This document shows, piece by piece, positions 45,978-53,590 of a DNA stretch of 64,000 nucleotides (position 1 is its first letter; each line of letters opens with the position of its first letter). Made by a program: the position numbers and the translations under genes. Origin of the DNA: Ostreococcus mediterraneus (Eukaryota > Chlorophyta > Mamiellophyceae > Mamiellales > Bathycoccaceae); the NCBI GenBank assembly GCA_012295225.1, contig WMKK01000004.1, positions 485,669 through 549,668 on the forward strand, written 5' to 3'. The notes beneath the pieces were generated by a model that worked only from the letters and a program-made list of their open reading frames with translations, was not told the origin of the DNA and made no database searches.

Positions 45978-48131
45978 ATGTCAGCCGTCCCTACGCGCGC
46001 GCTTCCCGTCCCGCATCGACGTCACGGCAAAGCGCAACACATATGTCACTCGTCATCGTCGTCGTCGTGCCCTAAGATTCTCGGCATCGGCTCTGTCGGC
46101 GTAGACTTTCTCGCGCAGCTCGACGCGCGCGAGCTCCCGCGTCCAGACGCCAAGGTTCGCGCCACGCGCGCGGAAATCACCACCGGTGGAAACGTCGCCA
46201 ACGGTTTAACCGCCGCCGCGCGACTCGGCAATCGTCAGTGCGCGCTGGTGAGCGCTGTAGGCGACGATGCGAACGGCGCGGTTGTGCTCGAAAGCCTCGC
46301 AAAGGATGCCGTCGACGCGTCTCTGACGCTGGTCCGCGGGACGCGCACGCCGTTTACGTACATTATGATCGCCGCGAGCGGCGAGAATGACGGCGACATG
46401 ACGCGGACGTGCGTGCACACGCCAGGGGATGGAGGTTTAATGGCGACGGATGTCACCCCCGAGCGTCTCGACGCGGCGTTTTCAAATGTAAACAAGCCGG
46501 CGGTGGCGTACTTTGACGGTCGGCTCGCCGAAGCGGCGTTAGTGTACGCCCGCGAAGCGCGTCGACTCGGTGGGGTTAGAATCTTAGTTGAAGCCGAACG
46601 GTTGAGAGAAAATTTACCAGAGTTGCTAAGCGAGGCGGATCTCGTGGTGACGTCAAAATCGTACCCAAACGACGCGTATCCCAAAGCGAAGACGCTCGGC
46701 GACGCCGTGACGCGCATGTTTATGGATTTGCCTCGAGCGGAAATTATGGTCACCACGCTTGGGGCACGTGGAGCGATTGGTTTAGTGCGAATTGAAGATG
46801 ATGGAGAGATGGGACGCGGCAAATTTTTGGATGACGTCGTGCGTCAGCTTGAAGCACAGGCGGGCGAAGATGCGCTGAGCGACGAAGACGTTCGGGACGG
46901 TCTTCCACGTGAGCCCGTGGAAAGCGGTGTGATTGACATACGCCATTCGTCGTCGTCGTCGTCGTCATTCAAGGCGAATGTGATTTTTGCCCCGGCGAAG
47001 ACATTGGCCAAAGGCGAGCTCGTTGATCCCACCGGCGCCGGCGACGCGTTCATCGGCGCCCTCGCGCACGCGTACGCGGACGAAGAGTCATTCAACCTTC
47101 CGAGTGCTATGCGCCTTGCGTCCTACGTGGCGGCGATGAAATGTAAAGCCATCGGCGCGCGCGCAGGGTTGCCTCGAGCTGCGGACGTGCCCACGCGCCT
47201 GATGGTACGAACGCCGCGCCGAGCGGCCATGTTTTCCGCGCTCATGGCTGCATTCAGCGTCCCCTTCGGTGGCATCTTCTCACCATCTCGCCCAGCGCAA
47301 GCGGTGGAATCGCAAGATGAGGATATCAAGGCACTCATGGAGATATTCAATCGAGCCATGCGCGCGCCGACGTACGAAGAAGCTGACGCGGCGTGGTCCG
47401 AAGCCATTACGTTGGCGCCGAACAATTCCTCCGCCTGGTCTAATCGAGGCACGCTTCGCTTACAGTACTCCGAATGGGCCAGTGCGGTGGATGATTTACA
47501 GCGCGCGGTAGATTTAGATGGTGACACGCCTGATCCATTGGCGTTGAATAATTTAGGAAACGCCAAAGGCGCATTGAACCGTTGGGACGAAGCGATGGCT
47601 GACTTTCTCGAAGCGTCCAGAGTCGAGGACATGCGCGCCATCGCGCAGGCAAACTACGCGTTGGCCGCATTCCAAACCGGCAGAGTCGATTTAGCGATCG
47701 CCACGGCGAAGAAATTACTTCGCAAAGACCCGGAATACTTGGACATGCGCGCTTTATTGAGCGCGATGTACTGGAGCGAAGGAATTGTTGATTTGGCGGA
47801 GAGCGAATGGACGTACTTATGTAAATCCGGGCGAGGCTTTGGCGCAAAGAGGTCGGCCGAAGACGTACGCGGTGATGATCCCACGAGTGACTTGCGATAC
47901 GCATCTACGCTGTTGTCGCAGCAATTCGCGCAGCAATTCGCCGAACTCACGGGCGGGGTGAAAGAAGCCGGGTTGGACACTCCGTGTCGCTTGTACAAAA
48001 CCACCGACACCGTCGCCAATCGATGGCCTCCGCGCGCCACCGCCGCTTTAGATGCATTTCTACGCGTTCGCAATTACGGCGAAGCGCTGGATTACGACGG
48101 AAGCGTGAAACGATTTGATTTTAACTTTTAG
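45978..48131 (+). CDS. pfkB-type sugar kinase fused to lumenal TPR protein
   Basis: Predicted 717 residues in one frame. Plastid-like leader, then a pfkB/ribokinase-family kinase (about 33-405: GIGSVGVDFLAQLDARE, TTGGNVANGLTAAARLG, and the anion-hole motif DPTGAGDAFIGAL). At residues about 409-445 follows a twin-arginine and hydrophobic stretch (RTPRRAAMFSALMAAFS...) ending in PAQA before VES, which looks exactly like a Tat-type thylakoid-lumen signal. Behind it lie TPR repeats (about 450-600) and a C-terminal domain with ELTGG, resembling plant lumenal TPR proteins. The two parts are separate genes in land plants as far as I know. No stop or splice signal separates them here. Confidence 0.78.
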   Translation: MSAVPTRALPVPHRRHGKAQHICHSSSSSSCPKILGIGSVGVDFLAQLDARELPRPDAKVRATRAEITTGGNVANGLTAAARLGNRQCALVSAVGDDANGAVVLESLAKDAVDASLTLVRGTRTPFTYIMIAASGENDGDMTRTCVHTPGDGGLMATDVTPERLDAAFSNVNKPAVAYFDGRLAEAALVYAREARRLGGVRILVEAERLRENLPELLSEADLVVTSKSYPNDAYPKAKTLGDAVTRMFMDLPRAEIMVTTLGARGAIGLVRIEDDGEMGRGKFLDDVVRQLEAQAGEDALSDEDVRDGLPREPVESGVIDIRHSSSSSSSFKANVIFAPAKTLAKGELVDPTGAGDAFIGALAHAYADEESFNLPSAMRLASYVAAMKCKAIGARAGLPRAADVPTRLMVRTPRRAAMFSALMAAFSVPFGGIFSPSRPAQAVESQDEDIKALMEIFNRAMRAPTYEEADAAWSEAITLAPNNSSAWSNRGTLRLQYSEWASAVDDLQRAVDLDGDTPDPLALNNLGNAKGALNRWDEAMADFLEASRVEDMRAIAQANYALAAFQTGRVDLAIATAKKLLRKDPEYLDMRALLSAMYWSEGIVDLAESEWTYLCKSGRGFGAKRSAEDVRGDDPTSDLRYASTLLSQQFAQQFAELTGGVKEAGLDTPCRLYKTTDTVANRWPPRATAALDAFLRVRNYGEALDYDGSVKRFDFNF

Positions 48132-48147
48132 AGTATTTATTCATTTC

Positions 48148-48177
48148 ATGTTTCCAAGTGTTGATAGTCTCTCGTAG
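48148..48177 (+). other. Upstream mini-ORF copying the next gene's start
   Basis: Reads ATG TTT CCA AGT ... TAG: nine codons and a stop. It lies 45 bp before the real start at 48222, which also reads ATGTTTCCA. Both are preceded by gagtatttattcat (48131-48144 and 48210-48223). It could act as a uORF or be a neutral duplication. Confidence 0.55.
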
Positions 48178-48221
48178 CCGACGTCTCAGTTGCCTCACTT
48201 TGCGGCGGCGAGTATTTATTC

Positions 48222-48614
48222 ATGTTTCCATCCACCGCGCGGCGGCTGCCTGCGCGCGCGTTGGCACGCATCACGCGCAGTGCATTCGCAAGCTCGAGTG
48301 ACGCCGCGTCGCCACCGTCGTCGACGTCGACGTCAGCAAAACCAAAGCGCGACTTGACCAACCCAGTGGTGCGCGAGAGCATACGTCGCAAGAAAGTCGC
48401 GAAAGGCATCATCGACGCGCGCGCGCCGGTGCCAGAGTTATGCGATACGTGTGCGCGACGATTTTGTCGATGCGAAAACGCGGTTAAACCTCCGAATGAG
48501 GCGCCGAGGAAGCCTTTGGAGAGCGACTGTTGTCACAGCGACCCGCGGTGCAAGTTTTGCGTCTTCGTAGTGTACGACGAGTTACTCGACGAGTACGAAC
48601 GCTCGCGCGCATAG
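48222..48614 (+). CDS. OXLD1/oxidoreductase-like small protein
   Basis: Predicted 130 residues. A mitochondrial-type Arg/Ser-rich leader (STARRLPARALARITRSAFASS) is followed by a basic linker and the oxidoreductase-like domain (CDTCARRFCRCEN, then ESDCCHSDPRCKFCVFVVYDELLDEYE), which fits the Pfam oxidoreductase-like (OXLD1) family. Members are small mitochondrial proteins with an expected iron- or metal-binding Cys cluster; the reaction is unknown. A short duplicated segment with a mini-ORF precedes the start. Confidence 0.72.
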   Translation: MFPSTARRLPARALARITRSAFASSSDAASPPSSTSTSAKPKRDLTNPVVRESIRRKKVAKGIIDARAPVPELCDTCARRFCRCENAVKPPNEAPRKPLESDCCHSDPRCKFCVFVVYDELLDEYERSRA

Positions 48615-48725
48615 GAACGGCACGCGCGCGTACCATGCATTAGGCAATAGAAATCTAGCTAGCTATGTGTAGAATTACAACGGTGACGACGATAGAATAT
48701 TCGACCACGCGCGCGAGAACCAGAG

Positions 48726-49226
48726 CTACGCGCTCAACACGGTGGCGTCTTCGCCCACACCGAGCGGTGACAATCGCACACCTATGCGCAGCGAACATCC
48801 ACCACACTCTAAAACACACTCGTCATGCGTGCGACGAAGCGATTGGAGCTCGCCGACTGGGATTTCATAGGCGTCCCCGCAACGACACTCGCGTCGGTAC
48901 GCGTCCACGCCTCCTAACCCAGCGTTAACGGCGTCCACACCGCTCACACCCGCCACCGCGCCTAACGTAATGGTTTCTATCGTCATTTCTTCCACGTCGA
49001 TGACGTCTGCGAGCGGGCGATCGCGGCGCGAGGCCAGTGAGGCGTCGTAGGCTTTTCTGCTCGCGGCGTCGCGAAGACACGTGTACGCGCGCGCGAGCTC
49101 AAGAAACGCGCGCGAATCCCCGGCGGCGCGGTCAGGATGGGTTTCTAACGCTCGACGTTTATATGCTTCGCGCACGGCGGAGGTGTCGGCATCGGCGGTG
49201 ATGCCCAAGGTGTCGTAGTGCGTCAT
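48726..49226 (-). CDS. DPH4: DPH4 (DnaJ plus CSL zinc finger), diphthamide synthesis
   Basis: Predicted 166 residues. An N-terminal J domain (HYDTLGITADADTSAVREAY, HPD at 33-35) is followed by the DPH-type CSL zinc finger (CRCGDAYEIPVGEL and LECGGCSLRIGV). The pair is diagnostic of DPH4/DNAJC24, the electron donor and co-chaperone for diphthamide formation on eEF2. The length is right for the family. It is convergent with the OXLD1-like gene and adjacent to the large unknown protein on the same strand. Confidence 0.85.
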   Translation of the reverse strand: MTHYDTLGITADADTSAVREAYKRRALETHPDRAAGDSRAFLELARAYTCLRDAASRKAYDASLASRRDRPLADVIDVEEMTIETITLGAVAGVSGVDAVNAGLGGVDAYRRECRCGDAYEIPVGELQSLRRTHDECVLECGGCSLRIGVRLSPLGVGEDATVLSA

Positions 49227-49347
49227 GATGTGTGGAGGTGCCGTCGCGCCCGTGTGCCGGGACGCTTCAGAGACGCGGCTAACGCTAACACTAAAACTAA
49301 GCTAGTACTCCTACTCCAAGAACGCACGACACGAATGCCGTGGTGTC

Positions 49348-52248
49348 TCACGATGCACTTGTGAGTGCTCGCAGCGTGTGCGCGCACGCGGTGACGAGAC
49401 GCTCGAGAGAATCCACGTGGAGCTCCGGGTCGACGTTTCGCTCGAGGACATCCGTCATCGTCGCCGAACGCGCGCGAGCCTCATCCAATATCGCCGCCTT
49501 GGTCTCGAGCGACGCTGAGCTAGCGGCACCACCGAACGCACCGCGTGCAATGTCAGCGCAGCGCAGGACGAATTCAGCCGCGGCGTCTACATCGACGTCG
49601 TTCGGCGACGCGCGTAAAGGCAAGTCGTTCCAATCCTCGACGAGCGTGCGAAACGCCGTTGACACCGACGCAAACGCCTCCGATGCAAAGCGACACCCGT
49701 CAATATCTCGCGCGCGACGATCGGTGATTTCGAGCGCAAACAGTTCGGTGGCAAGCGCCCAGCCCGCGAGGGTGGTTTTGCCGCGGCACGCTAATGTCTT
49801 GCGAGCGGCGCCTCGGGCGTCTGACGCGATGTCGACTCTCGCGTAGTGTCCACCAAACGTCAACGCCACGTGCATGCCCGCTCGAGGGGCATCGGCGACG
49901 CATAGCGTGTGCGCAATGGCGCGAACTAATGCGTCGGTGGCGAATGCGTCGTTGAATCGCTCGAGGTGTTCGATGGGTGATAACGCCGTCGAGAGCGCCC
50001 GCGTCGCCAACGCCGAGCGCGAGACAGAGCTCGAGCCGACGCCCACGGCATCGATAAACGCAACGACACACCACGGGGCGATGCGGTAGAGCAAGTGCGC
50101 CATCGCTTCAAACGGCGCGAGTTCGGCGGCAGTGTGTGCTACATGGTCTGCGTCCACGCACGATGCGAGTGCATCGACGAATTCACGGCGAGCGACGTCG
50201 CTGTCGTCGTCCTTGAGCGACGCCATCGGGACGCCGCGCCAGACAGCGTCGATGAATTCTCGCACCGCGGGCGCGGGTGCGCTCGCGTCGAGAGCAACGA
50301 GCGCACGCGATGCAGTCCATGCGTACGAAGGCAACGATTCGGCGCCAACCCGCATCGCTTCTAACGCGTGAATTAATGACGCGACGCCGTCGCTCTCGCC
50401 AACAGTCTCAACCGCCGACGGCGAATTCCCGTGCTCGCCGACGCGTACCGCGTCCCAATCCGTGCGTAAAATCTCTCTCGCATCTTTTGCACCTTCTCTC
50501 GCGAGTTGAGAATACGCGCCAAACTCATTCGCCGCCTTATCCAACGCCTCGAGAGCTTCATCCACGGCGAAATTCCATCGAGCCGAAGCGACGTCGTCAA
50601 ATCTCCCGACGAGCCGCGCTTTGAGTAGCAACGCGGGCGCCGTCGCACACGACGCTCGCGCGTCACTCGCTTTCATCGCCGTGATGGCGGGCGCGTCATC
50701 ACCGCTTCGTTTGGTTTTAAACGCCTCTGGCGTGGTTTCCGCTTCGCGCCTGGCGAGAATTAATGCGCGCGAGAGACGTTCGGTGGATGACCCGTACGAT
50801 TCCACGTCTCTCAACGTCGCGTCAATCATGGATACATCATTTGTTTTCGACGCCAACATCGGCGCCACGACCGCGGTAAAGGCGTTAGGGATATTCATGA
50901 CACATCGGTACGTCACGGATGCCAATCCGGACGCGCGAACGCACGCGTAGATGCCAGATACGCCGCCATCGATGAGCTCAAACGCGTCGCCTCGAAACGC
51001 CGAAGCGCTCGTCGACGTCGCGTTTAATTTCACCAACGGCGCCACGACGACAGACCCAGTGGGCGTGCCCGTGGCGGTGTGATACACACGAATTTCTCGT
51101 CGTCGTTGAGCGACGTCACCATTGTCGTCATCGTCTTTATACGCAATCCAAAGAAACGCGCCGTTTCGAGCGACGCTCGTCGGCGTCGACGTCTTACCCG
51201 TCACCAAACAACCTCTCTCGAGCGCACACAACGCGCGCACGTCGTGTTCGCCCACGTCATCCATGCGCTCGCGAGGTCCTCCGAGCGCAGGCGTCACTTC
51301 GAATGCACGCCGTCCTTCACAATCGACGCACGTCAGCGCGCGTCCCGGAAACGCCACGCACGAATTCAACGACCCGGATGTTGCCGCCGCTCGTCCCGCT
51401 CGCACATTCACCCGCGCCACAGCGCGCGCCAATCGACAATTCCACCTATACATCACTCCACTCCGTGTGATGACCCAAAAATCCTCCCCACCCGCGCACT
51501 CGAGCGCCTCAGCGTCGGCGTATCGCGCCGCAACGACGACGTCGTCCTCTCGAGCGCGCGACGTTTCATCCGCTCCAACCGATACTCGTCGAATGACCAC
51601 CCACGTCCCGCCGCTCGCGTCTTCACTCAGCGTCACCACATACACCGCACCGTTACAATCCACGCACGACGCGTGCGCGGTGACATCGCCGCGCCATTTC
51701 GCATGCGCATTAAACGCGCGCAGCGTCAGCGGCGGCGCTCCGGCGTACGGCGCCTCGACGCTCGCGCGCCACCCCTGCGACGCATCTCGCGCGCACCACA
51801 TCGCCACCGCCCCGTCGCGTTGTTGTACGAACAAAACACTCCCATCTGCACCGTCATCGTCCATGTGTGCGCGCGCGCACGCGGTGAGATCGGCGCCGAC
51901 GACGCGCGCGACGGAGCACGACGTCGCCGGCGATTGGCCGTGAAACCCAACGTGCGTGGTTTTCATCGTCATCGCCGACGCATTCGCGCGGCGAACACGC
52001 GGTGAATGTGGTTCGTCACGTTCTCCGTCGAATGCGCGACGCACGGCATCGAGCGCGGATGTCGACGCGTCGCTCGAGCGTCGAGAATCATCATCTTCAG
52101 CGGCATCATCATCGTCGATGGCACTCGTCTCCTGTACGACGCGCCCGTGATCGCAAATCGTCACCACGCGCGCGCCGCGCGCGATGCATGCGTGCGTCAC
52201 CGTGTCGTGCGCGTCATCGAGCGTGACGCGCGCGAGCGTCACGGACAT
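49348..52248 (-). CDS. Large unknown protein, propeller-then-solenoid layout
   Basis: Predicted 966 residues from the ATG at 52246-52248; the longer frame begins with GTG. The N-terminal ~430 residues are strand-rich, with blade-like repeats (GSVLFVQQRDGAVAMWC, NGAVYVVTLSEDASGGTWVVIRR, EDFWVITRSGVMYRWNCRL, AFLWIAYKDDD). The C-terminal half is helical and Ala-rich, with many short helices (about 480-966). This layout is typical of nuclear pore, vesicle-coat and HOPS/BLOC-type subunits. I cannot assign a family from sequence alone. Acidic Asp runs interrupt the N-terminal part. It is divergent from the coiled-coil gene. Confidence 0.6.
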   Translation of the reverse strand: MSVTLARVTLDDAHDTVTHACIARGARVVTICDHGRVVQETSAIDDDDAAEDDDSRRSSDASTSALDAVRRAFDGERDEPHSPRVRRANASAMTMKTTHVGFHGQSPATSCSVARVVGADLTACARAHMDDDGADGSVLFVQQRDGAVAMWCARDASQGWRASVEAPYAGAPPLTLRAFNAHAKWRGDVTAHASCVDCNGAVYVVTLSEDASGGTWVVIRRVSVGADETSRAREDDVVVAARYADAEALECAGGEDFWVITRSGVMYRWNCRLARAVARVNVRAGRAAATSGSLNSCVAFPGRALTCVDCEGRRAFEVTPALGGPRERMDDVGEHDVRALCALERGCLVTGKTSTPTSVARNGAFLWIAYKDDDDNGDVAQRRREIRVYHTATGTPTGSVVVAPLVKLNATSTSASAFRGDAFELIDGGVSGIYACVRASGLASVTYRCVMNIPNAFTAVVAPMLASKTNDVSMIDATLRDVESYGSSTERLSRALILARREAETTPEAFKTKRSGDDAPAITAMKASDARASCATAPALLLKARLVGRFDDVASARWNFAVDEALEALDKAANEFGAYSQLAREGAKDAREILRTDWDAVRVGEHGNSPSAVETVGESDGVASLIHALEAMRVGAESLPSYAWTASRALVALDASAPAPAVREFIDAVWRGVPMASLKDDDSDVARREFVDALASCVDADHVAHTAAELAPFEAMAHLLYRIAPWCVVAFIDAVGVGSSSVSRSALATRALSTALSPIEHLERFNDAFATDALVRAIAHTLCVADAPRAGMHVALTFGGHYARVDIASDARGAARKTLACRGKTTLAGWALATELFALEITDRRARDIDGCRFASEAFASVSTAFRTLVEDWNDLPLRASPNDVDVDAAAEFVLRCADIARGAFGGAASSASLETKAAILDEARARSATMTDVLERNVDPELHVDSLERLVTACAHTLRALTSAS

Positions 52249-52350
52249 TGGCGCGCGCACGAGCGCGAGCGGCGATGTGTGACGCGCAGAGTGCTCAGTC
52301 CGCGACGCTCACGCGCGCGCATCGACGCGGTCGGCACACGCGCGGTTCGC

Positions 52351-52410
52351 GTGCGTGCGTTCGCTCTCGCGTGCGTGCGTTCGCTCTCGCGTGCGTGCGT
52401 TCGCTCTCGC
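52351..52410. repeat. Three perfect 20-bp tandem repeats
   Basis: gtgcgtgcgttcgctctcgc repeats exactly three times in the short divergent gap between the large unknown protein (start 52248) and the coiled-coil protein (start 52530 or 52596). It could be promoter architecture or slippage. There is no coding reason for the exact identity. Confidence 0.9.
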
Positions 52411-52529
52411 CCGCGACGACGCGCGACGCGACGACGACGAGAGATTTCGAATCACAACATCGAATTTTGAATCGAAACGCCGTCGCGTCGACGTCGCGTC
52501 GTCGTCGCGCGTCCCGTCGTCGTCGCGCG

Positions 52530-53456
52530 ATGCATCACCAGGCGTTCTCGCGCGCGTCACGCGCGTCGTCGGCGACGGCTCGGCGCGGGGCGGGGATGAG
52601 CTCGAGTGAGCGCGCGGATGACGCCGGGAGCCTCGAGCGTGCGGCTCGCGCGTCTTCGATTCGTCATCAAGTCATCATCGACGGTCGCGTCGTCGATACG
52701 AGGACGCAGGAATACGCAGATATATGCGCGCGGCGCGCGGCGAGGGTTGAGGCGGCGCGAGAGTACAGAGAAGCGTTGGATGCGCAGGTGCGCGAACGCG
52801 CGGGGAGTCGAGCGCGAGCCGAATTTGAGTCGTCGGCTCGGGTGTTTAATTCGAGCGCGCACGCGGCGCATGAGCGCGCGAGACGCGAGCGCGAGATGCG
52901 AGATGCGGTGCGTGCGCGCGATGCATACGTCGCCGCGCTCGATAGGCAAGTCTGTGAGCGGAAAGAGAGAGAAAGGCGACGGATCGAAGAGGATGAGCGT
53001 TGGGCGCGGGACATCGACGAACGCGTTCGACGGGCGGTGGAGGAAGAGCGCGCGCAGTTGGAAGAAAAGCGTGCGGCAATGATGCGCATGGCGGAATTTA
53101 GTGGTAACGGTGGTGGAGAAACGACGAGTGCGCGGTCACCGCGGGTTTTGCATTCACCGCCAGCGTCGCCGCGATGGTCACCCAAGGCGCCGACGTCGTC
53201 AGACGCGTACGAAGCCATTCCAGAGCCGTCTTCGACGCGTGCGCGCGTCGAACGCGTCACCGTCGGTGATTACGACGATGATGGCGACGACGACGAACTC
53301 GATGGTGACGATTTCGGCGATTTGGGCCAAGAAACAACCGTCGAGGAGCTTCTCGACGTTATTCGGGATTTGGTCGTCGAGCAACGCGCGTTACGTCGAC
53401 GATGCGAACTCGCCGAATCCGCCCTCGCCTCGCGCCAACATGGCGTCGCGATGTAG
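52530..53456 (+). CDS. Coiled-coil protein, unknown
   Basis: Predicted 308 residues from the ATG at 52530; the ATG at 52596 (MSSSERAD) is an alternative. The upstream part of the frame is Arg-rich text over the tandem repeats and is unlikely to be coding. The core (residues about 60-190) is a charged coiled coil rich in Arg/Glu/Ala heptads (REREMRDAVRARDAYVAALDRQVCERKERERRRIEEDERWARD). Then a Pro/Ser linker, an acidic Asp-rich region and a short C-terminal coiled coil (EELLDVIRDLVVEQRALRRRCELAES). It resembles cytoskeletal or centriolar coiled-coil proteins in general style only. Confidence 0.5.
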   Translation: MHHQAFSRASRASSATARRGAGMSSSERADDAGSLERAARASSIRHQVIIDGRVVDTRTQEYADICARRAARVEAAREYREALDAQVRERAGSRARAEFESSARVFNSSAHAAHERARREREMRDAVRARDAYVAALDRQVCERKERERRRIEEDERWARDIDERVRRAVEEERAQLEEKRAAMMRMAEFSGNGGGETTSARSPRVLHSPPASPRWSPKAPTSSDAYEAIPEPSSTRARVERVTVGDYDDDGDDDELDGDDFGDLGQETTVEELLDVIRDLVVEQRALRRRCELAESALASRQHGVAM

Positions 53457-53590
53457 CATTCGTACATCACGGCACACGCATATATATATTCATCCCGTCA
53501 TCGCGAGCGCGACGGCGGCGGTAGTAATGTAATACGTAGAGCGACGACGTTCTCAATCACCCAATCCTCAGAATTGCGCACGGTTCGGTC

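Noticed and set aside
52351-52410. CRISPR-like array
   Set aside because: The three units are directly adjacent with no spacers, in a eukaryotic nuclear genome.
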